Origin: Diadema setosum
Taxonomy: Eukaryota > Echinodermata > Echinoidea > Diadematoida > Diadematidae
Direction: 5' to 3'
NCBI GenBank assembly: GCA_033980235.1
Contig: CM067067.1
Location: 22,403,403 to 22,467,402 of the forward strand
DNA: 64,000 nucleotides
Position 1 is the stretch's first letter. Each line of letters opens with the position of its first letter. Positions 36,180 to 48,830 of this stretch are shown here, in pieces. A program made the translations under genes and the position numbers. Under the pieces are notes generated by a model, which was not told the origin of the DNA, did no database searches, and saw only the letters and a program-made list of their open reading frames with translations.

Positions 36180-36860
36180 TTAATGAAATGCAACATGGCA
36201 AGACAAAAGAAGGAAGAAAAATAAAGCCTCTAATGTCTCCGTTTGGATGGAGATATATTTAGAAGGAACTAGGAATGGGAAAGATGATGGAAAAGTGGGA
36301 GAAGGTAGAATAGACAGAGGAGTTGGAAGAGGAAGGATGAATTTATCAAGAGGAGAAGAACAATAAACATACACACACACACACAGACACACATACACAC
36401 ATACAAGGGAAAACATTGATGGCGAGAGGAGGCGATCAAAGCAGGGAAGGGAGAAAGGAGGCTAAGCTGTGGTCGAATTCTACCATTCAAAGCAGAGAAA
36501 AGAAGTTAACTCAATATTGAAAGTTTCTACAGGCAGGCTAAAGGATTATTTGGCCCTCGTCAAACCTTGTGTGGCATGGTATACCGCATCTCTTTTTTTT
36601 TTTCTGGTGTATATCAGAAAGCATCTACCGTGGCAAACTAGGAAATGAATGTGCATCACATAAAAGCTGGGAGTTAGAGAGAGAGAAAAGGGAAAATGTT
36701 AAGAGAGGAAAAAGAAGGGGAGAGAAAGGAGAATGAGAGAACGAAATACGGGGGGGGGGGGGGGGGAGGGAGAGTGGGACAGAAAGAAAAATAGGGGGAT
36801 GTGCAAAGTGTGAATGAGAGACTGGAATAAAAAGGAGATGGAAAAAAAAAAGATTGCTGC
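36180..36860. repeat. Purine-rich region with long GA-type tracts
   Basis: Two long stretches (about 36190-36480 and 36660-36860) are mostly A and G on the plus strand, with a G18 run at about 36749-36766. Frames on the minus strand are F/S/L/P-rich artefacts. Mirror-like polypurine DNA can form triplex structures. Confidence 0.7.
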
Positions 36861-36934
36861 CACAAAGTACAAGTCCAAATATGGTGAGATTTGGTGGGGG
36901 TTCAAGGTCGTGGGTAACTAACATTCTGGTTCAT

Positions 36935-37345
36935 TTTTGCAGCAAGCTGCTAAATATTGATTCTACCATCAGACGGTCCGGGAGGGGTTCTTCTCGCACG
37001 CTTCGACACAAACAGCGAGTTAATTAAAGCCAAATATTGGACCCTCTCGCTCATATTTTTTCCTCGAGTTCAAGGCTGGCATGGTATTCCGCAGCTTTTC
37101 CCCCTTTCCATTTCTCTCCCTCTCTCTCTCTCTCTCACTTATAACATGAATCCTCTTGTCCTGGCAGAAATTCCCAGAACTCCCCGCCAGCTCCCGGGGA
37201 AAACAGCAGATTTGATGGTGGGAGCTGACAACGGCATATCTGTCGCACCTCGGCCCTGCCGCGCCGAACGCTGGGCCCATCTCTCACGCACGAGATCGAG
37301 AACCATCGCATACCAGATCGCTGGCTCTAAGCACTAGATCAACAA
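36935..37345. promoter_or_regulatory. Candidate conserved non-coding tract
   Basis: Complex GC-richer sequence with GAGTTAATTAAAGCC near 37017, CCCGCCAGCTCCCGGGG near 37182 and several CG dinucleotides, interrupted by a TC run at about 37118-37137. A 126-codon plus-strand frame crosses it but includes the TC run and has no splice sites. I favour regulatory DNA. Confidence 0.35.
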
Positions 37346-37639
37346 CTGGTAATGGAATATCTTTCATCGAAAGTAGTCCTGTAACTGTTTTCTCTGCCTC
37401 TGCGTCTCCTTAGCACCCTTTAACTTTATTCCCCCACCCCCCTCTCCCTCTCCCTCTCCCCTCAACCCCAACACTACACCTTCCTGCCGACAGCGCTTCA
37501 ATTTTCCCGGTCTTCCCTCACCCTAGTCTCTTCATTTCAAGAGCTATTATATTTGCAGCCCAATCTGTCAAGCTCCAAAGTCTGTACAAATCAAGGGCGG
37601 TGCTCTGTCGCAAGGTTATTGCCGGAGGCCCTTCTTTTT

Positions 37640-37810
37640 TTCTCTCTCTCTCTCTCCCTCTCTTCTACTTCTTCTTCTTTCTTTCTTTTTTCTTCATCTG
37701 GCCCTTGATTACACAAGGATATATCTAATGCATGCGTCTTGTTGATTCTAGCCTCTGACAATTCATAGCTCCTATCATGCCCTTTGCATCCCAAACACCA
37801 GCGTGTCTTG
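37640..37810. promoter_or_regulatory. Candidate conserved non-coding tract with POU/SOX-like words
   Basis: After a pyrimidine run, unique sequence holds ACAAGGATATATCTAATGCA near 37713, CTGACAATTCATAG near 37755 and CCCTTTGCATCCC near 37780 (octamer-like ATGCAAAG on the minus strand). Regulatory by appearance only. Confidence 0.3.
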
Positions 37811-38094
37811 ATTTTCATCAAACGTAAAGAGAGAGAGAGTTGAGCAAGCAGAATATAGCACGGGGGAAGACGGTGGAAAAAAGGGGAGAGGGGCAAGAAA
37901 GAGAAAGACCTTAGGAAGGGGAAAGGAGGTGCTTTTCTGAGACAAAAAGAACGATGACGCCCCTGAACTTCTTCCTCTCGTTACGCTTCCTATCCTCCCC
38001 CCCCCCCCCCCCACATACACCTCCCTTCTTCTCATCTCTTCCAGCTCGTCAATAGATTCACAGCTGTGCACAACCTATCACACAAAGTAATCTT

Positions 38095-38245
38095 GCTGAA
38101 TGTTGGACTTAGTGTCGTGCCATAGCGACACAAGTGCACGTAACCTATCCGGATTATTTGTTCAGTGCACTTTTATTTTGATTGGCCACCCTAATAAAAT
38201 GGGTAACCGGTGTCTAAGAATCATTTGTGGTGGTGAGGTGTCATT
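38095..38245. promoter_or_regulatory. Possible enhancer-like tract
   Basis: About 150 unique bases with ATTTTGATTGGCCACC near 38174 (CCAAT-type word on the minus strand) and AAATGGGTAACCGG near 38195. No reading frame evidence. Confidence 0.25.
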
Positions 38246-40060
38246 TCTGTTCATGGGGTGAGAGACGGGTTGGGGGAGAGAGCTAGCGAGAAAGAAAGAC
38301 TACGAATGAACATTGAAAGATTTGAAGGGGGTGATGTACAGATGCTGTATTTGTTCGAGAACAATTTTGAGATGAGTCTGTTCATATTTCCGTTCAGTTT
38401 GCTTCATCAATCGACCTGTGATAAATCAGTGTCACTCATTACTACATAGAAGCCATCTGTTAGGGTAAACACGAAGAGTCATGCGTTGCTCCCCATGCCT
38501 AACTACCTCAAAATGCATGTATCCTTGCAGATATGGTGTTTTCTTAATGTTGCCTTAAAACATTTGGCATATGAACCATCCCTGTAATGATCGAGACAAG
38601 TAGTTCCACAATTCATCAGCACTGTGTTTTAGGAAATGGCGACAAAATCAGATGCATCTTGATGAATTGCGCAAAGACCGGAAGCACTGGAGTGATACTA
38701 CGGTGAAAAGGGCAAACAGATACTCCATATGATAATATCATGCTAGCCATTACGACAGTGAGCATTATGACTGGACTTGCCCTGCCAGTGACCTCTATGG
38801 GGGGTACACTTTGCAGCATGCTTGAAGAGGAAACGGAAATAATTGATATAGCAAAAGACCATCACGACGCTGCCATGAGGACATACCGGGGCTGTGCTGA
38901 GGACACATCATTGTTAAGCCACGGCACATCTTTATTATGAACAAGCAGTCGTTGTTAAGCCGCGGCCTTGTGACGACGTGCCGCCGGTATTGCTGGAGAA
39001 TACGCACACGGCCAGAAGGATGATCGCTGAGCAGCAGGACCTTGCACAATGTGGATGAAATAAGACTCGCTGGCAAACTATGATGCCCAAGCCATTCCAG
39101 CGATAATATCTCAATGGTAAATTTAGGCATGCAGTGGTGCATGGGGCCGCGAGTTCCAAGCCGAGCAAGTCACACTTTCAATCGTCCTCATATACTCTTG
39201 TTTATAGTTCCATACATGTGGTATGACACAAATACACCAGTGCACAATGAGAATCAGTGCCATACATGTATGTTATATATCCAACATCCCCATCCTTTCC
39301 CTGAATGGATTAGTCATTGTGGCAAAGCAACCTATACAATGATTTCCTCTTCTGAAATCCAATCACTGCGATCGAGAGTTGTTCTTTAGAAGTTTGACTC
39401 GTTTCGTAGCCCAAGCACACTTTGGGGTTAAACAAGAATAGAAAAACAAAATGGGACAAACAGAATAGGAAGGTCTCTCATTCTCACATGTAATATCCAA
39501 ATGGAAATGTCAATTCACAAATCTATATTCAAATATACTTGTGCTACTAACAAAGTGCAAGAAAAATTTCAGATTTTGTCTTTCCATTCATAAGTGTCAG
39601 TTCCACTGCATATGACCCATTTTCCCGTTGATAGGTTTTATCACACACAGTCTTAAAAAATTTGATAAACTGCTCAGTGTTGATTTACACTGTACAGTGT
39701 ACCTGAATGGGACTGTACAGAGATAAGCCCATAACCAACCCATTCACAGCAAAACACTGCCACTTTCTCACAGCCACAAACATAGCTGTAGCTCAAGACA
39801 CAGTCAATGTCATTTCACAACACATCACGTGGAAAAGTGGGGGATAAAAGAATACAGCCCATTCTGGATAAAAAAAAAAAAAAACTGTGGCACATATGGC
39901 AAACAGTTCAACGGATCCCACTACGGACACATTCTGGATGCGCTGCTTTTACTAAAGAGAAATTACACACTGCATGGCTGAAGTTACTTGAATACGTGGA
40001 GGTCATATGCAATTATTTTCATTCTGTTGTATATGTATAGATAAAGATAAATATTGTACA

Positions 40061-40062
<2 letters not shown>
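38246..40062. other. Non-coding stretch
   Basis: The 38600-39140 part is GC-moderate with repeated GTTAAGCC.CGGC words (38914 and 38954). Frames of 60-115 codons overlap on both strands without splice support. The rest is AT-rich. No gene is called. Confidence 0.45.

Positions 40063-40100
<38 letters not shown>
40063..40100. repeat. (CA)n microsatellite
   Basis: About 16 CA units after CCCAC variants. Confidence 0.9.
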
Positions 40101-43094
40101 TTTGTCGACAGGCATGCTACCCACCAAAATCACATTACTGTGTGCTCTCCGGCAGACTCATCTATAGTCAAGATACTGAATCAGTTAACTCAACACATAC
40201 AAACAAGGAAAAGCATTTACTAATACATATAACACAAAATTAGGGAATGATTGGTTTGGGGAGGGACAATTACAATTTGCTTGCATCATACCATTCCATC
40301 CAGGTCGCAAAGGAAGAAGTCCAGCCAGCAAACTACATATAATTTTTTTTTTTTCATTTTTCTCAAGGTAAGCCTGTTGCTTGACCCACATTTTGTGGTG
40401 ACCTCTCTTTGTTAGCGGTGTATAGCAGCCAGCCCCGGTGCTAGGGAGGAAGTACAAGTACAAAGTTGTACGTTACCGACAGGCTCTAGTCCTAACTAGC
40501 TTCGAGTTCTCTCTGCAGGCATGCCAACTTCCCTCACGGCCATTTCAAGTTCCTTTCCAGATGGGACTGGTTATTAAAGGCCTATCCCAGCAGCTAGCCC
40601 CAATCACGGGTTTGCCAGTCTGACATGAGAAGGGATCGTGAAATTATCACGCAGGCAAGCTCCGACTGTTTCCCTTAAACGTCTTTCAACAAGATATTAT
40701 GCGGTCATTCATGCACGGAACAAGGTACTGCCAAAGTTAAACTACTACGGACTGTAAAATGTAATAACTATTTAAAAATTTGACAGTATGCATGACAGAC
40801 CTACGCATGAAACTGTAAAGTGAACAACACTCATTAAAACCGAAAAATGTAAATTAGCAACACAAAAACCTTTTAAATATATATTCCTTAGAACCAAAAG
40901 ATTAACATAAAGAAATTGCTAGTTGATCACATTTCAGATTTCCAAGATCCCTGCTTGCACCTTTAGCGTTTGCCTTCTGAGGCGGTTAGAGAGTGTCAGA
41001 CACAATTGTTGACATCATCCATTACAGAGCAAATACGAACTTGACGCTGAACGCTGTTAACCCGAGAACAATCATACGCTCGGCTAAATATGCTACCCAA
41101 GCATGCGCAAATGTCACAGCACACCAAAGTCAACTAGGGAGATATCGAATGTACATAGACACACACACACACACACACACACCTTACCCATACACATCTA
41201 CACCCACATAAACTTGCATCCCACACAACGGCCAGGTGTAAATGGAGGAACAATAACACGGCATAAGGAGATAAAACACACAAACGCTATTTTAGCAATT
41301 TCCTCTCGGAAAGGATAGGCAGATGGTAGCTATACAATTACATTTATACCTAAATTTGGGTCTTCGTGTCTAACAGAAGGCAGGGTGAAGCCATGAAAGA
41401 TGATAAAGGTTGATAATCGCCAAAGAACTGCATGAATTGTATCTACTCAGGAGATCAAGAATACACACACACACACACAAACACACACATACTTTACATA
41501 CACACAAACAAACAACGAATACAAAAACAAGTAAACGGGCAAATTACATTTATAACGACATCATCAATCCCTGCAAATATCATGCACTAATCAACTCAAA
41601 TGGAAATATCATGTGACACGGTGTGAAATCCCACGATACAGCAACTCTCCCCCTTGATTTGGCGGAACCTCGAAACGCGACGCAAACAAATCTACTCTGC
41701 AGGAATTTTTTTGCCTTGCAATTCGATAAAGTAATGTGGGGTAAATGGCACTGATATGTAACACCATACCTAATCATCGGCAGTATAACACATTTTTTTT
41801 TTCAGGAATACTAGACTAATTTTGGTAAAGAAAGGCAGGAAATGAAAGAAAGAATGATATCAAATATTATGATACTATATGGCATAATATCATTTTTGTA
41901 CCCTAATCTCATTAAGTACCATACTTACGACGAACATGATATCCCCCTCACACACACATAAACAGTCATACAGACATACAATTTCCTTGAAAAGCAGTAT
42001 ATTCCACCAACAGAAAGAAAGAGAGAAAGAAAGAAAGAAAGAAAATGAAAGAAGGAAAGAAAGAAAGAGAAATACGAAATGCCACTGGTGAGTTCTCGCC
42101 TGACTCACTTATGAGTCAACTTACAAGGAGAATTGCCTCGGGAGAAGTTAAGTCCTCATTTCCAATGTCGCCTAATTTGCACATAATCTCATTGGTAAAC
42201 GAATACCAACATCAACGTAGAACACTGCAAGGTGTGAATATCGAGCTCATGCTCATTTGGTTGAAAGGAGAGAAGTGTTTCTTCTATCTTTGTCGAAAAC
42301 GTCTTCTCCTATTTTCGTCAGAAATGTCTTCTTTTTTTTTTTTCCTCAATACGTTAAGAAGGAAGGGGGGGGGGGGGGGGGAAATCCAGTCTCCGACTGT
42401 GGAAAACCACCAAAATACAAACTGTCTCCCGACACTTTATGGATTGGAAAATATGGGCCAACAAGCACTAGAGGTACTCATTCTGGTTAGCAGCTGATTA
42501 ACTGTTTCCCCTAATGCAAAGCAGATACAGTCATAAATGTCACTTCTCACACCAACGATAACGGTGTCAGACGCTCACATCTAAATAGAGCTCAGCAATT
42601 TTTTTTTTTTTTTCAGCCACATGTGATTAATAGGGAGCATGGCCTCTGCACAGATCCAGAGTAGAAGAATGCGAATGAACAGATAGGGAAATAAATGAAT
42701 AAATGAATGAGAAAGCAGATAAATGGATATGTATAAACATATAAATAATTGGGAAATAATGGTTCAAATACCCTAGTTTTGCTGAGTTTAGTTTTGCTTG
42801 ACAGTTGTGTGAAGAGCTTGCCAGAATGCTGACTGTTTTGAAAAGCAACAACATATGGATGGCTATGCCCAAATTATGGACTGATGAAAACAAAAGAAAT
42901 AATTAAAGGAAGGAAAAGCAAGATGGAAAATAACAAATAATCAAAAAGGAGACATGTTTGTCAGTATAAAGTTGATTGCCAAGAGTTATTTCTAGTGCAG
43001 TCTTTAGCCTTTAGACTTGTGAGGTAGTGATGCATTCTCTACTTATCTTTATAGTCAATATTTGACAGACGCTCTGCACAATCAGAAATTATCA
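40101..43094. other. Non-coding stretch with CA, GAAA and G runs
   Basis: CA runs at about 41160-41181 and 41464-41490, (GAAA)n at about 42013-42070 and a G-run at about 42366-42381. A GTC|GTAAGTATG donor-like site at 41928 on the minus strand has no clear acceptor beyond the GAAA run, so no exon is called. Confidence 0.45.
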
Positions 43095-43555
43095 GCGGCA
43101 TGAAACTTTTGCGAACTGGAGCCGACGGCCTTTTTCGAAGCACGAAACTTTCACGAATTTGCAGACCATGAGAAATTACATGTACACGTTTGTACCTCTT
43201 AAGATCCAAATATGATATAAATATCTCGTACTCAGTATTTGGGGCTTTTATTAAATGAAGTATCATGACAGTATGTGAGAGTACTTACTTTGATATCTAT
43301 TGAACACAGGTGCATTAAAGTTGAAAGTGCAGCTGCAGTGATATTTGATCACACGCTAGGTCTACAATATTAGAGCAGCGGTACAAGTCAACTTCATGCT
43401 TGAATGGTATACAGCATTGTACCAGTTGGCATTCAATGCACTGTGAAGACAAAAAAAAAAAAAAAGTGTACATTTTACTTTCGCAAATCTTGGTCCCTAG
43501 CAAAAGCAAAAATGCAAAAAAAAAAAAAATCTGGTTTTACAGTACTCACATTTTA
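43095..43555. repeat. Dispersed repeat family I, copy 2 (interrupted)
   Basis: GCATGAAACTTTTGCGAACT and GGAGCCGACGGCCTTTTTCG at about 43097-43136 match copy 1 at 32536. The second half (TTGGCATTCAATGCACTGTG, then CATTTTACTTT and ATCTGGTTTTACAG) lies at 43428-43545. About 280 unrelated bases separate the halves, suggesting a later insertion. Confidence 0.5.
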
Positions 43556-43560
43556 TGCAT

Positions 43561-44329
43561 TATATACCTTGCAAGAATATGTAGGCTGTTCCTGATCATT
43601 AAAAAAACTTTATACTTAAGTCTTACCCAGCAGCGTCACACCAAAATCATTCTGACTAGCTTCTCCCAATTGAAATGTATTTGCAAACATTTGTAGGTGG
43701 AAAACATATTTTGGTAAATCGGTCTATGTGAATACATTTTTTTAATTTAAAAACTGACTTATTTCAAGAACATTTTTCCAAAGAATTTTTCTTTTCTTTT
43801 TAAAGAATCACTTAATATGAGTGTGCAAAGGAATCAAATCTGCTATCAAAAAAAAAAAAGAAAGCTGTGGTTGAAAAGCAGCAACAACAACCTAAATTAT
43901 CGCTTAATGTCTGCAAGAATGACTTAACTCCATATTTTACTTGAATACCGTGACGAAAGAAAAAACTCAGCAAAATTGTAAAGGGTCAAAGTACACCGTA
44001 GGTATCCATCAAAGTCATTTTTTTTTCTTCCGTTTCTGTTTTCTTCTGAGGGCAACTATTGATACAACCTCTTTTTCACATCTTCTCGTGTGCATGTGTG
44101 CTTGATTGCAGCACTGCAAGATAAGCAAGTTATAACTGAAGATATCTCTCCTTTGCTTTGGCAGTATTGAGCAAACAGGAAAGAAAAAAAAAAAAAAAAG
44201 TAAAGAAAAAATTGCACGCACTGGACACGTTTCTCTTTTTTTCCTGCAACGACATCAGTGAGCATCATCCAGTTGTGAGGGAGTCTTGTTGCACGTTGCT
44301 TCTAGGAATCGACAGATAAACTTACATCA
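43561..44329. other. AT-rich non-coding stretch
   Basis: AT-rich with A-runs at about 43849-43859 and 44187-44200. No exon evidence. Confidence 0.5.
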
Positions 44330-44570
44330 CAATTTTCAAGCGATAAAGCATCGCACATGATTGGTGACGATTAAACAGATTGCGTGAAACGTCCGATATG
44401 GGAGCTAAAAAGGAATCTAATCCCGAAAGAGCGGCGACAAATTGGCAAATTTCTTCCTATGCATCTTTGGTAAACGTTTCTCCTTTTTCACTTTGGGACA
44501 GACACTGCTCACGCGCTTTATATCACAAGAGCTCTGCAAATTAATCATCTGAAATTAAAGTCTCTGATAC
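44330..44570. promoter_or_regulatory. Possible enhancer-like tract
   Basis: Unique CG-containing sequence with GACGATTAAACAGATTGCG near 44367, GGAATCTAATCCCG near 44411 (bicoid/Otx-type TAATCC) and CTATGCATC near 44458. Short frames only. Confidence 0.3.
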
Positions 44571-45033
44571 GTATCATTCCCTTTCTCGGCCGCTATTTCT
44601 TTTTCTCTTTTGTTTGCATGTCTTTTCCTTTTTGTCTTTCCCCTTTTCTGTCTCTGTCCGTGTGCCCCTCCCACTATGTGCAATCGCAACTGCAAAATGT
44701 AATCAATTTAATGTGGGGCAGTACAGGCAACGGTCACAAAGCATGAAGCGAAGCTTGACTAATCGTAATACACGCTTTCGGTATTTCTCTTCATTTCTCT
44801 CTCTCCCTTTTCCCTCTCTTACGGAGCCTCAAAGAACCGCAGCGCGAAACCACTAAGTGGAAGGCAGAACATACGCATCATGACGCGAAGAAGTGAAACC
44901 TGGGGTGGGGGGGGGGGGGGTGGGGGTGAGGGGATGGCAGGTTTCCCTCCCCCCCCCCCCTCCAAAGTTGTGCATGGTAACATGATGGGAAAACGTCATG
45001 TGTCGGATGACCGGGTTTTTTGCGCATGTATGG

Positions 45034-45065
<32 letters not shown>

Positions 45066-46270
45066 GTGTGTGTGGGCGCCTTTGTGTGTGCATGTGTGAA
45101 CAGGTCCCGAGCCAGTATTTGCAAGTTTGTATTCTGAATTATATCACCGTTGTGATCCACATGATTTTCTCTCATTTATCTTCCTCGATAGCTCTCTCTT
45201 TCACACGATTATTTATTTCAATCTCTGTTTGTCTGTTTCTCAATCTTTGCATTCCTTTTTTCTTTTCTTTTTTTTTTGGCTTGTTTGTTTGTTTCTTTGG
45301 TTGGTTGGTTTCCTAGTGAAACAGTCTCCCACTTGGGTGTCAGGATTGATATATATGGTCAAGCTTATGCGTGGCAAGATTATCGGTGACTGCAGGCAAA
45401 GATGCCGCCAACCGAAGTCAGCAATCTCGCGTCACTTCCAGTCTGCATGTATATGTATTTATATACATATAGACGGAGAAGAACGGAGACATCTTCTATA
45501 CAGTTGTTTGTTTGCATTCGTTGGCAAATGTTGTGCAGGGAACACCCCCTCTCATGAGAGATGTTAGTCATTTGAGGACTAAGTAATGCTGAGCGATGGT
45601 CGTGGCATTCATGTCGATTTACAGGATTTGTGTCGGCCCAGGAATAAGCTCCACATGTACACACATATCATCATATTTTTTTTGTTTCATTGTTTGTTTA
45701 TTTTTTCTTCTAGGAACAACATGGGTACAAATGTTTCCATCTATCCCCCTGAAGCAGTGTCAAAGTATAGTTGTTATTTTTTTAAAACTGGCTAATGCTT
45801 TGACAGTAAGCACATTATGTGACTTGTGTCCATATTGCCTTGATAAAGTCAAAGCCATCTACACGGGGATAAAACAGCCAAATCCGATGATCTTGCTACA
45901 AAAACAAGAAATTTGATGCAGTTCAGAAATCTGGTTTCTTCAATGTCAGCTACCTTCCTAGCTGTGTCAAACTCGGAGAATTTCTGACTGTTGTGTGTCT
46001 TACGATAGTGCACTGTGTTTGTATGTCTGATCTCTAGAATTCGATACTTGACTGCATTCCAGAAAGATTTTTTCTAGAACTATAACATTTCTGTTTTCCC
46101 AAGCCAATTTCTTACCATTTTAGTGACAAATCTGGAGGATTTTGGTGTTTTGTTTTTTTCAAACCTAAATGAAATCATGATGTAAATAATGTACTGTAAA
46201 GAAAGTCTGAAGCCTGGAAAATGGACAATACTAGAGTTGGAATATTGATGTGAAGTGACATTAATTATAA
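44571..46270. other. Non-coding stretch with G, C and GT runs
   Basis: G-rich run at about 44900-44930, C-run at about 44949-44960, (GT)n at about 45032-45074, and pyrimidine-rich patches near 44600-44830. The unique part at 45340-45600 has no splice-bounded frame. Confidence 0.45.
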
Positions 46271-46323
46271 AGCTCTCAAAATTACTGGTCACAGAAGGAG
46301 CTCTCAAAATTACTGGTCACAGA
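46271..46323. repeat. 28-bp tandem duplication
   Basis: AGCTCTCAAAATTACTGGTC ACAGA occurs at 46271 and again at 46299 without mismatch. Confidence 0.95.
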
Positions 46324-47298
46324 TCATCTTTGTGGAGGTTGACAATTTTCAACACTGGTGAGGTCAAACTGCTGGCCTACACTATAGATCAAAGTCTTTT
46401 TAAACACAGACAAGTTATACATGGCCTGTCATCATGAAAGCCTTGGATAAGATTGCAGAACACACATTTTTCTGATTGCGGTATTTTTAAATTCTCCTGA
46501 AAATCTAAGCTTCCTGATGGTGTATAACATATCACACCTTATTTCAAAAATATCAATCACAGAAACAGCACAGGAACCACTCTACCAGATTAATGCAGAA
46601 AATCAGCTTTCATGCATGCAGGAATTGGGCATTTTATCACAGTCCAGGCCAATCTACGGCACTGCTTCATACACAAACAAAAGGTTAAATCTGTAAGTTT
46701 ACAAATTCCAAAACATTCTGAAACTCTGAATTTTTAGATACAAATTCAACACGAATTCAATGTCTTAATTTTTGACACAATTTGGACGAAATTCAACACA
46801 AATTCAATTTCTTGATTTTTCAGCCAAATCATCCATGTCTTGCAATTTTATTTGCCTCAACATTTGCAACTTTGTCTGTGTGTTGTTGTGATGGGGCATG
46901 CATGGATCATACAGATTCTGTACTGGCCATATTCGCCCCATTGACTTTTTTTTTGAGTGAAGATCCCTGCCGCTGTTTTGTTGATGCTGCATGTATGGTA
47001 TCTTTCTTTCCCACAAGTATAATGTGACGTACTCGTGTGAGTGTCACATCAGCTCCCTGTGTGTGTTGAGAGGGAGGGTAATGGGAGACATGATTCCGTT
47101 ATTTGTAGGCATTCCAACGACCTCTTCCGACAGGTGCATTTGCAATGGCATTCTTTACAGTCACTCGCAATATAGACATTGCTGCGTGGTGCAGTCTTGT
47201 CTCATATGTTGACATGTGGCTTAACACACATACACCGTACATACACACAAACGCATTTTCTCTCTGTCGTCTTTTCTCATCAGATTAGATGATTTACG
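46324..47298. other. Non-coding stretch
   Basis: AT-rich with a short repeated GACAC/ACAAATTCAA-type patch at about 46740-46806. No gene is supported. Confidence 0.5.
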
Positions 47299-47626
47299 CA
47301 AACAAGACAAAGAAAACAATTCTGTAATTGAGTATATACAGTAGAAGCAAAAGATTCAGGTGATCCGAGTCAAATTGCTCACAAAAATGACTCGAGTGAT
47401 AGGCCTAGATACTCTTCCATTAAATGATACACAAAATCATAGACTACAAAAATAATGCCTGCCTATGTAAACAAGATACTGAAGACAATTCTGAAATCGA
47501 GTACATACAATGTACAGTAGAAGCAAGTGATTGCAGTGATCAAATTGCTCACAAAATGACTTGAGCTATAGATACTCTTCTATTAAATGATACACATAAT
47601 CACAGACTACAAAAATAATGCCTGCC
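47299..47626. repeat. Tandem duplication of a ~165-bp unit
   Basis: 47299-47463 and 47467-47626 share AACAAG, ACAATTCTG.AAT.GAGTA, GTAGAAGCAA, CAAATTGCTCACAAAA, ACTCTTC.ATTAAATGATACA and ACTACAAAAATAATGCCTGCC in order. Some 10-15% of positions differ, so it is older than the 5099 duplication. Confidence 0.85.
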
Positions 47627-48591
47627 ATTCTTGTACAATGATTATCCCACACAGTCCCACAATATATCTTGCACGGTAAGGAATTGTATCTGTGAGCACA
47701 CATACGTGAAGTGCATTCACATTTATGTCGCACCAGCTCATTAGAGCCGTGTAAGAGCAGAGCCTTACAGCTTGCTGCGACACCGTGGGTTCAAAGAGAA
47801 ATGAACAGCAGGCATGCGTATGACGTGAAAAGTCTTACTATTTTTGGCAGGCAGAAACACTTAAACTTTCCTGTCTAGAATCACCCACTGGGCAATGCAG
47901 ACATGCACTGCCATACTATCATGAAAGGAAAAATGAAAAAAAAAAAGAAAAAAAAAAAGAAGATGCCTGAAGGACACATATACGCTCCTCCCCACACTGA
48001 TTAATTTCTTGGGATGTTCTGCCTAACAGAAATTGACTATGCCACGTGAATTTTGAATCCCTCTATCAATACTCTCCATCTTCACATATTCAAGATATTT
48101 TGAGAGTGTGTTTTCATGCCTTCAGTAATTATTTCCAAACCCATGTTCCCATGCATTATACATGGTAAAAATATATATGTAACATAATGTACTATCTCCC
48201 TATATGTACAACTACCTATATTCACAGATATATTTGAATCTGTCTCTTAAAATTACTATTTAACTTTCTATATCTCTACAGATGTTTGTGTCTTTATATA
48301 TCTCTCTGCATATACCTACACATATGTATACAGTATGGAAGAAGAATGAATATATACATGGTATCTACCAGAAAGACAGCATCATTGCTAACAAAATGTA
48401 ACAGAAGACACTGAGCGAACCAGATTATATCTTTTACAAATCCTATTTCCAGCAAGTACTTTTTATTACATATTGAAAGAAAGAAAAAGATAACATGTAT
48501 ATAATGGATAAATGCCAGTAGAATGGGTATCTGCCAACAAAAAAAAAAGAAAATGAAAAAAAAAAAAAGAAAGGAAGAACAGACAACTTAC
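47627..48591. other. Non-coding stretch beside the putative first exon
   Basis: AT-rich with A-runs near 47937-47959 and 48540-48570, and TATA/ATAC patches. On the minus strand this is the beginning of the inferred first intron. Confidence 0.4.
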
Positions 48592-48830
48592 ACTTTGCAC
48601 AACTGGGATGAACGTCGACCAATATAAAAAACGCAAGGTGTAGGGACATCCGACGCTGAAAATATATAATCACCGTACACTGGACTTCGGCCCCAATGGG
48701 TAAATTGAAAGTAACCACCACAGATGTCAGAAACACAATTAATCGGCGCTATACTTTTACTTGCTGCTCCACGACAAACAGACTGGCACTGGCGCAAGCT
48801 ACCACAGGCTGTCACTTCTGTGTCTCACAA
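48592..48830 (-). other. Possible 5' untranslated first exon of the minus-strand gene
   Basis: On the minus strand a strong donor, CAAAGT|GTAAGTTGTC, follows 48592. The preceding about 240 bases are GC-richer than the neighbourhood and contain CG dinucleotides. Joined to 27601, the frame of the large exon meets a TGA within about 85 bases and has no ATG before the one at 27565, as expected for a leader. The 5' edge is a guess. Confidence 0.35.

Larger units (their letters stand above)
27602..48591 (-). other. Inferred first intron of about 21 kb
   Basis: From the GTAAG donor beside 48592 to the CAG acceptor beside 27601 on the minus strand. It contains several repeat families, purine tracts and enhancer-like tracts. 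The link between the two exons is inferred from strand, order and a compatible untranslated join only. Confidence 0.3.

Noticed and set aside
37236..37340. Possible tRNA-like fold
   Set aside because: No A-box/B-box pair and no consistent cloverleaf could be drawn.
41929..42000. Minus-strand exon before GTC|GTAAGTATG
   Set aside because: The only acceptor follows a GAAA microsatellite by some distance and the peptide reflects a TG-rich run.
43288..43360. Minus-strand exon before a GTAAGTACT donor
   Set aside because: The donor is good, but possible acceptors are weak and the sequence lies between halves of a dispersed repeat.
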